Source: Drechslerella dactyloides (Eukaryota; Ascomycota; Orbiliomycetes; Orbiliales; Orbiliaceae). Taken from it: a stretch of DNA of 64,000 nt. Location of the stretch: NCBI GenBank assembly GCA_020064725.1, contig JAGTWJ010000011.1, forward strand, positions 930,001 through 994,000, in the 5' to 3' direction. Under the pieces are notes generated by a model. The model did no database searches, was not told where the DNA came from, and saw only the letters and a program-made list of their open reading frames with translations. Every line of letters begins with the position of its first letter. Within the stretch, counting starts at the first letter, position 1. Shown here one piece after another: positions 11,989 through 24,915 of this stretch. The position numbers and the translations under genes were made by a program.

Positions 11989-14183
11989 ATGTCACTCGAG
12001 TTTGGCAAAGATGCTGAGGCAGGGCTGGAGGCCCCTATGGAGTCCAGGGGTCCATATGGCTCCTCGAACAGCAGCACCTCGACCCTTCCAGCGGCCCTCA
12101 ACGAGGTAAATGCTGAAGAACAGAAAGAGGAGGTCATTACTCCCGAACCTCCTCCTGCGGCACTCGATTGGGATGGCCCTGAAGACTCTGATAATCCCAG
12201 GAACTGGCCTTTCGCCGACCGCGTGTTTCACACGATACCGCCTGCTCTATTCAGTTTTGTTGTGTAAGTCCCAGTCCAGCCATGCGATTACTCCAGGCTC
12301 GAGTATCCTGCATCTGTCGCATTCTGGGAAACATTGTTGATAAAATATTTCGACCTGATTAGGACCTTCGCATCGCCCGTCTACACCGCTGCTGTACAAC
12401 AGGTCCAGGATGAGTTCAGCGTATCGTTTGAAACGGCGATCGTGCCACTTACGACGCACACTATCGGCTTTGCACTCGGTCCTATGCTTGCTGGTAGGTA
12501 CTTGAACGATAATTTACAGACGTTAGAAAGGCATCATGGAGCTCTAACATGTGGCACCGTGCTCGATAGCTCCCTTGAGTGAGATGTTCGGAAGGAAATA
12601 TGTCTACCTCATCAGCTTTGCGCTCTTTCTGCTCTTTACGATGGCGTCAGGATTGGCTCCGAATATCGAAACTTTGAGCGTGTTCAGGCAAGTCAGGTAC
12701 CATCCCTCACGCTAATGTGGTCACTCGCTAATTCTATATCTGTGGTCTAAAGATTAATTGCTGGATGCTTGGGGGCACCAGCTCTCGCTGTTGGCGCGGG
12801 TACGATATCCGATATCTGGGATACACATAAGGTATGTGCCCGAGAAGAGATTCCAGAAGCTTCGCTAGGATCTTGAGCTACGGATATTTCGCTAAGGAAG
12901 GGTTAATGCTAATAAAACTTTAGGACGGTGGGCTAGCTGGGATGTTCTTTGTCATGGTAAGTTCACCCAGAGCTTTTACAGGGGATCTCGGTATAGCACT
13001 GCTGCTAACAATATCGAACTTAAAGTCACCATTCTTAGGCTCGTCTCTTGGACCTGTCTTTGGCGGCCTGATCAGCTACCATCGAACATGGCGCTGGACT
13101 ATGTGGTTGATATTACTCATCGGCGGCCCCATATACCTTTGGTTCATACCCTTCATGAAGGAGAGCTACAAACCGGTCATACTCAAGAAACGTGCCATTA
13201 AGCGAGGACTACCTCTACCACCTCGACCAAAGGGTGTCGAGGCAATTAAGAAGGTCCTGCTGATAACGCTGTTCAGACCGGTTCACATGCTGTTGACAGA
13301 GCCTATCGTCATCGCTCTATCGTTGTACACCGCCTTCACTTTCGGTGTCCTCTTCCTGTTCTTCGCTGCTATCCCTTACTCTTTCGGAAGGCAGTACCAT
13401 TTCGACCGACGGGAAAGCGATCTTGTGTTCATCAGTAGCGCTGTTGGTGTTCTGCTCGGCGCTCTTACGTTTGGCATCATCGACCGGACGATATATAAAA
13501 GACGATACGACCATGCTATCGCAAACGGCAGGAAGGTCGTCGTGGAGCTGCGTCTGCTGAGTGCTATGATTGGGAGCTTTGGGTTACCCCTGTCCTTGTT
13601 CTGGTAAGAGGCCCCCGGTCCGTGGGACAGCTCGACTTTCAGATACGTTGCTTATTGCTAACCGGGTGGTGTGCTCTTCTTGAACCAGGTTTGCGTGGAC
13701 CTGCACGCCGTCTATCCACTGGATCGTCCCAATTTTATCCATTATATTCTTCGGCTGGGGAATGATGCTCATATTTCGTAAGCAAGCTTTCACCCATCCC
13801 TTACCCACTATACTGGGCTTGTGCCGTATATTACATGCTGGCATAACTCGGACGAGCGGGACTATGCAATTGTGGATATCAAGGGCACGAATGTTTGCTG
13901 ACAATGTCCTCCCTGTCCATTAGTCGCTGCTGCCACCTACCTTGTCGATACCTACCAATACCTTACCGCCGCCAGCGCACTTGCTGCAAACGGTCTACTA
14001 CGATACGGTTTCGGGGCCGTGTTCCCTCTATTCACGATACAAATGTATGAAGGCCTTAAGGTTGGACTTGCGACGTCCGTTCTGGGCATCATTTCCGTCG
14101 TTATGATGGCGGTTCCGTTCGTATTTTATCGCTACGGGAAGTATTTCCGCGAGAGGTCCGGGTATGATACTCTCAAGTGCTGA
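11989..14183 (+). CDS. MFS drug:H+ antiporter (DHA1 family) 1
   Basis: Eight exons: 11989-12263, 12363-12493, 12570-12696, 12753-12831, 12924-12956, 13026-13603, 13689-13777, 13924-14183; 523 aa. All phases agree. A short cytoplasmic N-terminus carries the DHA1 entry motif WDGPEDSDNPRNW, then TM helices with APLSEMFGRKYVY (motif A region), GAPALAVGAGTISDIW, SPFLGSSLGPVFGG (motif C, typical of proton antiporters), a basic central loop (KKRAIKRG) and the second six-TM half ending FYRYGKYFRERSGYD. Members export drugs, toxins or polyamines across the plasma membrane; the substrate cannot be read from sequence. Exon 6 starts at the AG of 13024-13025; a closer AG at 13039 would break the frame. 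Confidence 0.88.
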
Positions 14184-15820
14184 GCAATATAATCGGCGAC
14201 GCTGGGACGCCGAGATGCCGGGTTGGCTGTTTTCCAATCACAGCCAAAAAAAACCTCGTTTAAAGTAACGACTGCATTTACTTTTTGTTAGCTGCCGGTT
14301 TTTGTTTCGTTTCTCAACGTTTGTTGGGTCCGTCCGTTTTCAAGGGTGCGGAGCACAGTATGCACTATGATGCGGGATATATCAGTGGAGTTAAGTAAGC
14401 ATATACCTTGATCCATGAGCAGATCTGGCCTGGTACGATATTGTTTCGGCTGTTTCAATTCTTCCACACATGTAGATAAGTCATATTGGGAATAGTTCGG
14501 TCTATACGAGTCAGGGAAGATTGCAATTGGTTTGCTGTTATGGATGGCTGATTTTTGCCATACAAATATGGTCTAATGAGATTTATGTAGTAATGAATTT
14601 ATTTATTTATGTACTTAGTTGGGTAGCTAGAAATGTGTATGCAGGGTGGAATAGAGTAATTATTTTCTATCACTGATTGCATTTATGCTCAAAGATGTAT
14701 TCGCACGTAGGCTTCGTGATTTACGAGTTGAGCTGGTGCCGTTTTAACAACTCAGCCCAGCGAGTGTTGAGGTTTTAGATATTCGAATACTTAAATTACA
14801 CGACATCGCAGGCATACTTCCTTGCTGCGCATTTCCTGACACTATGTCAATTATGGCATCTGGTTCCGGTGGGTAAACGGTTATCAGGATGCCAGTCCCT
14901 TGGGCGCGGCTGGCGCAGAGAACGAGCCTGCACGACTTTGGATTCGTCGGAGAGCCGCACCGCCGCAATGGGTGACCACACCCTGGCTTCTTGGCGCTAC
15001 CCCTAACCGGACCTGCTGCCAGGGAGCACTTTGCACAGACCATATTTTTGGGAGCCCACGCGTGGCTTGCCGGCAGCCGTTTGCCGCAGGTTCCAGAGAC
15101 CGACGACAAAAGGTACGAGATGGTGTCGATGGTATCCGAGTTCAATTTACGATATTACTAACACGTCGAAGGGGTTATACGTTGTCACTCTACCACTAAA
15201 GGGGCGGCTTGAACATCTGCGAACTGTATGCATGTAGGTGCACATGCTCCTGATATCCCGCCGTATCTGCAGCTGGGCCACCAGCCCGCATACCAAGACC
15301 AAATTAGCCGTCGACAGTGGCACCCTCACCTCAGCTTCGCAACCGTCGCCTGTGCAGTCGGTTTATCGGCGCGCTGGTCTGCCGGCCGGGGGAGGTGCTG
15401 GAAGTGCACAGGCGCATCACGCCATGCATGGCTGAATGTATTCTGCCTGCGCCCGACCTGCAGTTGCAAACACCTTCAGCCATGCATGCTGACTGTCGAG
15501 CCACATGTCTATAACATTACAACTGCGACCCCGCGAACGACGGGGAAAACGGTCTGGGAGCACTGCGGTGCGGTGGGGCAGATCGATGTATCGCCAACGG
15601 CTTTCCGTACTTGACATTATATGCGGTCTCATCTCATGCAGCTAGGAAGACGGACGAAGGAGAACCGCTTGCAGAAAACGCCCCGGCTGACCTACCATGC
15701 GTGCGCTTGGCCCTTCAAGCTGAATTGCTAAGCTACATAGGAACGTTTCAGCATGCCCGGCCGTTGAGAAACATATTGTTGACAGGCACCTGTTTACATA
15801 AAGGATCGACAGGCCCGTTT
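14184..15820. other. Intergenic upstream of the GT23-like gene
   Basis: 1.6 kb without a supportable gene. The first 550 bases are AT-rich and fit the MFS 3' region. From 14.9 to 15.6 kb there are several Cys/Arg-rich open frames of up to 133 codons on both strands without domain signatures. Paired CCATGCATGG-like palindromes lie near 15420 and 15480. Confidence 0.5.
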
Positions 15821-17936
15821 ATGTACCGTTCGAAGGGTCTGGGATTGCCAGTTCACAATGAGGTACGATCTTCGCTCTCCCTCCCTTCGTTCATCTATCC
15901 TATCCGGCGTCATCCTGGTGCCATATATGCTTATATACGCATGCGCGGACGGGGTCTAATGTTGAACAGCGTTGCTTCTCGTCCTTCCATACCACATGTA
16001 TATGCGAACGTCCCCGAAGTTAAAAATAGAGTAATGCGTATGAAGTTCTGCATTTCGCTAACAGGTATCGACCATCGATGTTTCGAGTCACGCTAGGTCC
16101 CGGTCGTATCTCGCTACCGTGTCGGTTGGAGCGGTCTTCGTCATCCTCCTGTCAATGCGCACAGGTTTGTACTTGCAGACCGAAGCTACCCAGGTCAGAA
16201 CGAGTTGGCAGGATCTCACGACAGAGGAGGCGTTAGAGCGGGTGCGGAAGGAGAGCAACTTTGGCTACCAGTACGCTGCCGTGGATGAGCAGTACGATAA
16301 GGACTCGTTCAGCTGGAGAGATCAGGAGTGGCTGCAGAATGTCTGGACGGAGAGCGACAGCGATACTGATCGTGGTCGGCGGGCTGAGACTATCCGGCGG
16401 CTGTACGGATTGAGGGGTGACCGTGACTGGGTCGATCATATCAAAGACCTGGATGATGATGTATACAACGTCCTATCCCACGCTTGGTACCGATCGTGGC
16501 TAACTCGGTGTGGCTTCCAGGGCCTCCCTCCGTTGACAAAGGCCGTCCAGCGGTACATCTACAACAGCCAGCATCCGAAGAACTGCTCTGAGAAACAGTT
16601 CATCCTGATGCAGAACTTCCCGAACGACGAGAACTTTGGACTAGGTACAGCACCGTCCGACCCCTCAATGCGCAAAGATATATCAATATACCTCAGTACT
16701 CATGCGCTTGTTTCGTGTCTAGGCGCTACCGTTTTCTCAGTCAGCATGAACCTCAACATGGCCCTTCGGTTCGACAGGGTGCTTCTATACGACCCAAAGG
16801 GCGGACCCGGACGCCACTTCATAGACCCATCATCCTACGACCTCTGCGGCAAATCCATGGACTGCTTCTTTGAGCCTCTGACAAGCTGCACGGTCGACGA
16901 TTTAACACCCGACAACCACATCGTCCTCCCAGCTACGGAAATTCTCCCGCAAGACTTGATGACCACGCCTGCCAGCTCGGTACCCCCGGTCTTCGCAGTC
17001 GCCCTGCAGAAACTCTACCCGCTGATCACGCCGGACGCGATCAAGTACTGGTGGCGCGGACAGGCCGCATCATACATCATGCGCTTCAACGCCCGCACGA
17101 TGGCAGAACTGCGTCGCAAGCGAATGGACAAGTCACTCCAGCACAGTGTGACATCCAATGGCGAGACCGTAGTCGAGAAGTCGGAGGTCCCGTTCCCGAT
17201 GCCGGCGGGTTCGGTCAGCATGCATATTCGCCACGGGGATAAGGGGATCGAAATGACATTGAAGCCATTCAAGGACTACCTGGACGCCGCCGAGAAGTTC
17301 CTCTCGCATAATCCGCTGGGGTATCACAAGATCGCGTTCATCTCGACGGAGAATGCAGATATACTCGAGGAGGCGAAGCGGAATGTGGAGGCTGATATCG
17401 CAAAGTATCATGTTCTTGAGGCGAAGGCGCGGACGACAAGCGACTGGTTGTGGACGTGGTATTGGAGCAAGATCCCGAGTATGTGCCTGTGCCTTTGATT
17501 CGAATTTGTCGATCAGCTGGTCGACGGTTATTAATGGTATGCGAATTGCAGGAGCGAATATCGGGCCGGAAGCGCAGCTGGAGACGTTTGGGAATCGGAC
17601 GGATATGACGATAAACTGGTTCTTACAGCTTATGATGGCGATTGAATGCGACTTGATGATTGGAACCCGGGCTGTAGGTGTTTACATGCTAATGCGGTGG
17701 CAAAGGGCCAGGCAAACACAGCTAACTGTCAATTTATAGTCTGGCTGGAATCGGCTTCTCGACAATCTGCGATGCGGCTGGCTTGCCAAATGCCAACAGC
17801 CGTTCATCGACGTTGGTGAAGACCAGGACTGGGTATGTTGATGTTCGAGTTCTCGGTGCTTGTGTCACCGATTGTATTGCTAAGGGATGCTAACGGATAC
17901 GATTGATGGTGGATATAGGTGTTTTACGGCATTTGA
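15821..17936 (+). CDS. Type II membrane protein with GT23/FUT8-like fucosyltransferase motif
   Basis: Proposed exons 15821-15862, 16065-16644, 16723-17478, 17552-17673, 17740-17832, 17919-17936; 536 aa. A short basic cytoplasmic tail is followed by a signal anchor (TVSVGAVFVILLSM) and a lumenal domain. The lumenal part has NFGLGATVFSVSMNL, FDRVLLYDP, YWWRGQAASYIMR and the GT23-type nucleotide-sugar motif HIRHGDKG at about 374-381, then IAFISTEN and a late FLQLMMAIECDLMIGTRASGWNRLLD. This order resembles alpha-1,6-fucosyltransferase (FUT8) catalytic domains, so a Golgi glycosyltransferase is inferred; the sugar is not known, and core fucosylation is not standard in ascomycetes. The 78-nt intron 16645-16722 is 3n and stop-free, so retention would add 26 residues. 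The last exon is only 18 nt; without its intron the protein would end at 17841. Confidence 0.7.
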
Positions 17937-20296
17937 GAATATCGATACGCACTGCTGCACGTCTGCACACAGTCTCCTTTCTAGCACTTTGGTCAGCGGA
18001 ATTTTATATTGGCGTTTTTGGTGTCATGTGCTTGCTGCGAATTACATGCGATTCGATTCGTGTTACATGTAAATATTATTCTTGCATATACAGCATTATA
18101 TATCTGCTTAGCCTGCTATTGCGATAACTTGATGGTTCTGAATCGTGTGAAAGAAATATGAGCTTATTGATATGTCGGTTCTCGTCGATGCAGTTCTACC
18201 TAGTACTATAGTTGGTACCACGGTATACGATACGTCAACGCACGCAGCAGAATTGATATCTGTATGCTACTATATGCGCGAGTGCAGAGTGAGGTATCCA
18301 TAACGAGGGAACTGTGATGGTCATCAATCTGCAATATATCGCAATAATTACTTAGTAGTAATAATCGATCGATCTGCCAAGTAGATGCTGACTGAGCTAA
18401 GCTTTATATTGGCATCGTGTGGTCAATACCGTTGCATTGTATTAAGATCTAGATCTAGATTGGCTTGCATGAGACTTTGCTACTCTGTATACACGGCTTG
18501 AAGAACGTTCGAACGTATGCGAACCACCAGTACACTTGTACATCTGCTTATATAAGTAATAAGAATTTGTATTATCGAATTCAGCTGAAAATGTGAGTTA
18601 GCGTGCTGGAGCCCAAGCGCGATGAAACCCACTTTCGCGACTGGCGAGCGGTATTTGGCTGGGATCTGCTCGAGAAAGGGGACGGACAAGGGGACGGAAG
18701 CGCCAAGCCGCCAAGTCGCACAAACGAGCCCATGCAGGCTGGGTAATGTCGCACAACTCCTGCCAAGATGACATTTTAATACCGAGTACGGCGGGAGTGT
18801 GAAGATCTAGATGCTGAATCCAGGAGTAAAGAATCGATTCTGGAAGTCCTCTGCTGGTGGTACTGTAGAATATATTATTTGTATTCGATAATTTGTATCA
18901 CCGCTGGTTGATTCTTCGCAGTTGACAGCGTGGGCGATATGGAGATAACTCGTTACCTCGTGAGCTGAGTTCAGGTTGAGAATCGTCCGTGCCCCACGGC
19001 TGATTAATGTTAGGCGAAGGCTGTCAATGATTGTCAACGATCGCGGCTGGGCGTTCTTAGACGGCGTCTGATTGGACTTCCTGTCCGTCCCGCCGATGCA
19101 GTTGGATGGTCACAACAGCAAGGGCGGAACACTCGAGTATCACACTACGCACAATCAGGATGCGACTTCGAAAGGGGTCACTTTTTTTTTTCTCGGTGGC
19201 GCTGAAAATAAAGTTACACGTTACTCAAGTCGAGCCGTGTGATTCTTGATATCATAATTTGAGAACGGGCTTTTGACATGAACTCCCTCACGCCTCGTTG
19301 GAAAAGCAAAGATACCGTATGATTTTCGGCCCACTTGCGCATCCGTTTCTGGTGGGCGATGGACTGGTTCCTCTCGTATAACATTTTGCGCATGGCGGAC
19401 CGAGGGGCTCGACGAGCTGGTGTGGGCATTGTTCAGAGAGAGATGCCGATTATGCCATGACCTCGATCACCGATCATGCAGCGGCCAGCCCCGTGGAATT
19501 CGAAAATTCCAAGCTACGTCTTCGGGCGAGCGGGAGCCTCCCCAAGCTTAAGTAACAGCTAATGTAGGTAGCTGGTGGGTGTCGTTTGTTCGCCCAGACG
19601 GGAGAAGTATGTATGAAGCTTTGCAAGATCCAAGGGGCAGGCAGGGGCGTGCTTGATCTGGGCATGCCCCTCGCGCATACTTATAGAAAACGATGGAATG
19701 CCAGCAGAAGTTCATGGAGCCCGTCAGTACTGTTCTGATTGCTGTCGTTAATTTCCCGGGGGTCGAGTAACTTTTTGGCTAGCTGTGTCATACCAGCGGG
19801 AGGATGAGATTGCAATTGGGCGCCCAACATTCACACGGACCGACAGATTCGAAGGCCAAGGCGAAAGAACCCGGTCGTATTATCCGTCGGCCTGGCTGCC
19901 CTGAGATAAAGAAAGGGAAAGGAGGGCGGACGACCACTTTTGGCTTTCCGACCTCGTAAGGTGTATGTAAATACCTGGTGTCGTCTTTCTCTCCTTCGCT
20001 CGTTCTTGTCCAAGCTGACGACGTCGATGTCCCTCTACGCTCGTTAACTCAACATTGCACCTTCTTCACAGCCCCCACCGACGACGGCGTCGAAATTGAT
20101 TCCGCGCGCAAGGCACAGACAGATCTACAGACAGACGACTAGACTGTGCTTGCCAGGCTGTTGTTGACACATACTAACATTCCTTCCCTTCACTTCCCCC
20201 TGTGTTCCTTCTTTTAAATTTCCTTCCTTCGTTTCTTCCGCTCTCTAGACTTGTACAGTTATTGAACACTTACCTTTACGCCAGCGCGACGTAACG
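17937..20296. other. Intergenic, 2.4 kb
   Basis: No gene supported. AT-rich up to about 18.6 kb, then mixed. From about 20.0 to 20.29 kb the + strand turns C/T-rich, like the leader of the downstream esterase gene. A T-run occurs near 19180-19191. Confidence 0.55.
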
Positions 20297-21498
20297 ATGA
20301 TGATGAAGGGGTACGGCGGCGCCTCGAGTGGCGGCTGGTTCTCGACACTGCGATCTCCGTTTCTGTTCCCGCCGCTGTTATTGGTGCTGCTCATCGTCGC
20401 AGCGTATGCCCGGTGCTTCGAACGGCCGCTCGGACGCTTCTACACCGTCAAGATCGATGTGCTCGGTACAAATCAACCTGTCGAACCTCGGATGCCGATG
20501 CTCCATCTCCTTGGCGACTCGTCGATGTGTCGGAAGGGCACCAATAACGGCGTCAAAGGCGTCGCATACGAAGGTGCGCACCACTTCTCTCCATCTGAAG
20601 TGACCGACTCACCTCATTTACCACCTCGCGACCCCCCCACCGCTAACGAATCGATGATTGCTGACTGGTTTTGTAATCTTCCAGGATGGGGTGAATTCAT
20701 GAAAGACTACATGCTCTGCAACGTGACCTCGCACGCAGTCTCCGGCCGCAGCACACGTTTCTACGCCCGCGAAGGCCGCTTCGACACCGCCCTCGACCAC
20801 GCGCAACCCGGCGACTACGTCGTCATGCAGTTCGGCCGCAACGACAAGGGCAGGTTCAAGCCCAAGGATAACGGCAAGGGCGTCTGTCCCGGCCCGGAGT
20901 TCGACAAGACCTGCGACTCCGTCTTCGAGGGCAAGAGGGTCAAAGTCCACACGTTCACCGGCTACATGGCCAACGCGACGCGCCACTTCCTCGACCGCGG
21001 CGTGCACGTCATCATCGCCGCGCCGACGACGAACAACCCGTACAGCGCGACGGGCAAGTTCTACGACACGCCGACGCTGTGGGGTCCCTACTCGAAGCTC
21101 GTGGCCGACGCGTACGCGGCGAACGTTACTTTCGTCGACCACTTTGTCTATGGCGTTGATTTGTTCCGACGGCTCGGGAAGGAGGAGACGCAGACGCTGT
21201 ATCCGGTTGCGTCGGACAGGTCGCATACGAATCCCAGGGGCGCGGATAGGATGGCTCAGGCGTTCCTGAGGGGGTTGATGTGCACGGATAGCGGGTTGAA
21301 GCAGTATATCAACATGACGGCGGCGCAGCGGATAACCGGTGAGTGGATTCTGACCGGCGCATTGCGAGCCATGACTTTCTCGTTATCGGAGGCTGGTAGA
21401 TGGGATCGTGGGGACGCCTTCCGATTGGTGGATGAAGGCTAACATGATTGATCGCTATAGGTGACTGCTTGCCGGACAAGATGCCAAAGGTCGAGTGA
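20297..21498 (+). CDS. Membrane-anchored SGNH esterase (rhamnogalacturonan acetylesterase-like, CE12)
   Basis: Three exons: 20297-20573, 20685-21338, 21461-21498; 322 aa. The protein has an N-terminal hydrophobic segment at about 23-38 and then a flavodoxin-like SGNH hydrolase. Block I is LLGDSS with nucleophile Ser75, block III is QFGRND with Asn145, and the C-terminal catalytic pair is SDRSH (Asp270, His273) followed by TNPRGADRMA. This is the arrangement of CE12 acetylesterases that deacetylate rhamnogalacturonan or related polysaccharides. The N-terminus looks more like a signal anchor than a cleaved signal, since a 40-residue spacer precedes block I. The first intron (20574-20684) is 111 nt, 3n and stop-free; family alignment of VAYEG to WGEF argues that it is spliced. 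The last exon gives a 12-residue tail. Substrate is inferred only. Confidence 0.82.
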
Positions 21499-24003
21499 GA
21501 TAGTCAGTCGACTCTCGAAGACGGATGAAAGAAAGAAGGGCAATCGGCCAATTGATGAGGGACTTGGTTGTACGTGCCCAGCCTGGGCACGAGACCTGCC
21601 TGGACGGAGAGTTACTATTTTCTCGACAGGGTGTTACGTGGACCGCATGGCGGTAGGGCAGGGCATTTTTTCTTGGAGCGTCGCTTTCTGCGGCCGGCGG
21701 GAGTCGTGAATGTTTTCAATTATCGGAGTTCAGGGGCGCACGGGCGTCTAGATTGGGTATCTTCAAGCGATTTGCTGGTTTATTTTAGTGATTTCCTGTG
21801 CATATGCTACTGCTGGGTTTTAGATCGTCGTCATGGGGGGGTTCGATTCACGATGGAGAGATGGAGGCCGGAGGGCACAGGGCGGATGTATGCATGCTTT
21901 TGTAGCGTGGGTAGGTGGTTACGTACGCACGCGAAGCAGGATGCGCTAGATGCAACGGGACAGGGTCTGGGATTCGACGTTGACTGCTCTCAGCCGACTT
22001 AACCGATTCGATTGCTGGCTAGCTTACTATATATATCTCTCTCCGTTCTATGAAGCGTCCGGCTTGGATGCCGAGGTGGCCAATGTTAATGCTTGCATGG
22101 TGCACATCTACTTGTGGTATATCTATCGATAATATCCATCCATCGCGGTTGCATCTCGTGATACCATAATAGAACACAGGGACTGACCCTGTAGCTGAGT
22201 ACTTTACTCGCTCCGATGTTATATTCTTTCAAGGGACGCGTCTAAGCTGGAGGTATAGGATGGCGCTATAAGTTTTGTGGAAAGGGCAGTGCGTCACCGG
22301 ATGTGCGGCCGACCCCTCGCGGGCGCCCGTCGACGCAGTATTCCCTTTCGAGGCCGCAGATATATGCATGCTGCTACATATGCACGCAGATGATCTGGGC
22401 TAACGTTTAATTAAGAGTAGTATATTTTTCTTTTAGAAAGACAATAGCTCGAGTATAATAGCATGTGGCGAGACTGCTATAGTGTTTAGAGATATGCATG
22501 CATGGAGAAGTAGCTAAGGATATTATTTAGTATTTTATATTATAAGTGTGTGTAAAGTGCCTACGTCGTCTGTCCGCCTGTCACTGCCCGACGTCTGCGA
22601 AATTAATATTTCCGACCTCGCCCAGGCGGAGGACACCCTCGAGCTGTTCGATGAGTGAACTGGTGTGCACACGTGCACAGGAGGCCTCGCTTGCTTGGGG
22701 AGTGATCAGACCAGACGCTCGACTGGTATGCATCCTATATCTCGAACCCGGATACTTGGCGCGCATGAGGATGTAGTAATCAAGAAAGGGAGAGGGGAGG
22801 TTCAGTAGGGAGAGACATCGATGGCACTACGTTGACTGGGATGGACAATCGACTGCGCCTCGTCCGGAGGGGACTAGCGCTCGAGGGGCGAACGAGCGAG
22901 CGAGCGGTGGAGGGAGGGTTTTGAGAGGAGGGTCGCATCGGGGCTGGAAGGGGAAAGCGACCCACAACGATGCAGGCTGCATGCATGGCTCGATGGTGGA
23001 GGTCGTCTGCAGACAGCAGCTCACGAGCTGTGCACGAATGGGGACTTGTGCGATTGCAGAATCTGAGAATTTAAATAGATGTCGGTGCCTGCTTCCTTTC
23101 TGCCTGTCTGCACTGTATGCGGGCATGAATCGATTGGATGGATCGATGTATGTATGTGCTGTACGCGTGGATGGGATTACATGGTACTCTGTACAGCCGT
23201 CCAGCCATCTCCTGATCGTGGACTCATGCTGCTGAGCGTCGTGATGGGTCCCGCTATTAGTATGGAACCTGATATTTGGCGTGCATTTTGCATTCTGGCC
23301 GTGCCCGGAGAGGGAGAGAGAGAGCAATGCAATGCAAATGCTGCTGCGGGCTTCAGGACCGAATATGTACGCACGGAGCCTGCAAACACGAGCCAACATT
23401 GGCTGGACGGATGTATCGAACCCCTGGCCGGAACCCATTGTCGGGATGTAACGCTCGAGGAAAAAAATCTTAACGACGGAAAGAAGGAGAGAAAGCGAAA
23501 TGAACGCATCCGATCAATTATATTAGGACCGCTTCGGCCCTGAGATGCGACCGGGGTTCGTGGTGTTCCTGCCCGCGAAGGCTGAGACTTGAGACTCCCT
23601 TCACCTTTCATCTCACAAAGGGCTTACTCGAGTAGGCCATATCATATCATCCCTCGCCCGCCATCACCATCGTCACCACCATCCGCCACGCTTTCACTTA
23701 CACAAACCGGCAGACTCTCGCCGGGGTGAAAAAAAATCTGAAGGGCTGTCGATTTTATCCACGCTCGTTCCCGCAGGCTATTATCTTCTTTGCTCTTGGC
23801 TGAGTGAAAGAAAAGGATTCATCGTACTTGCTTCCTACTTACCTATATACCCGTTCGCTTCGGACCAGCCCAGTCACGCTACCTGTGAATATCTCAGACA
23901 TCGACTTACACCTGGCACCGCAATTGCAATTGCAGTTGGACCACGACTGTAAACGTCAAGCAATAAAAACGTATTAACCACGACACTGCCTCCAGAGACG
24001 GTC

Positions 24004-24021
24004 CGCTCGCTCGCTCGCTCG
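24004..24021 (+). repeat. GCTC microsatellite
   Basis: Four to five perfect copies of the tetranucleotide GCTC. A similar run of CGTTCGCTCG-type units recurs near 24420-24450, suggesting local slippage-prone sequence. Confidence 0.8.
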
Positions 24022-24891
24022 TTAGATCGCGCGCCCGCATAGCATTGCATGAGACGACGCTGCTGCAGCTGCACTGGATCAATCAGAACGCGCTGCCCCG
24101 TAGGCTTTCTTATTCCGCGGCCGGCCTCTTTTTCCCGCCGCTCGATTCTGCTTTGGACCGAAAGCCCCCATCGACGGGCGGAAGCACCGATACGCTGATT
24201 ATTGTCCCCCAGCGCGAGAGGGCATTTTCCTCCGACTGACTGGCCGATTGACCGGACGACTCCTGATTATTCCTTTCTCCGCCATCGCTAATATCATTAT
24301 CACAATCATCATCGCTCGCTTTTTTTTGTTTGTTTCTCCGCTTCGAAGGGATCCCGGGAGGTTCAACGACACCGACAAGACTGACGACTGAGATGCACGC
24401 CAGCTGACCGTCTTGCCAGTCCGTTCGCTCGTTTGTCCGTTCGCTCGTTTCGAGGAGTAGCAATAAGAGAAGAGGACGAGAAGAAGGAGCTGTTGTTTGC
24501 CAGCCCGCCAGAAGAGACAGACGCCGCGAAATCGAGCCCGCTGGGCAAAAGCCGGAATTTGCGTCATTATTACCTGCCAGGCCAGCAGCAGCAGCCTTAG
24601 CCAGCCCGCCAGCCTTCTCTTCCCAAGAATAGCCTCGCTCTCTTGTCAGGAGACCCGCCGGCCAGGCTTCAGAACATCCAGCCTGCCAAACGGCCTTCGT
24701 CGACCGCTTTCCCATCCTCGCCATCTTCTCCGCTGCCGCATGCTGATGCCGCCGTCTCCATCTGGATCTGCGACGGCTTCCCGGTTGCTTCCTTATTAAT
24801 ACGAAGCTTAGCGACCGACTCCTGTTGGCCTGCTTTCCTGCTTGCCTCGCTCTTCCGCCCACACCTTCGCTCAGCCCGTGCTGGTGGTTGT

Positions 24892-24915
24892 CATCCATCC
24901 ATCCATCCATCCATC
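24892..24915 (+). repeat. ATCC microsatellite
   Basis: Six consecutive ATCC units in the upstream region of the GH76 gene. Confidence 0.9.

Noticed and set aside
22827..23438. 203-codon open frame on the minus strand
   Set aside because: No family motif, no homology recognised, and overlapping open frames on the + strand of similar size.
24110..24910. 266-codon open frame on the minus strand
   Set aside because: Begins in the ATCC microsatellite, rich in Arg/Ser/Ala/Gly, no domain and overlapped by other frames; composition-driven.
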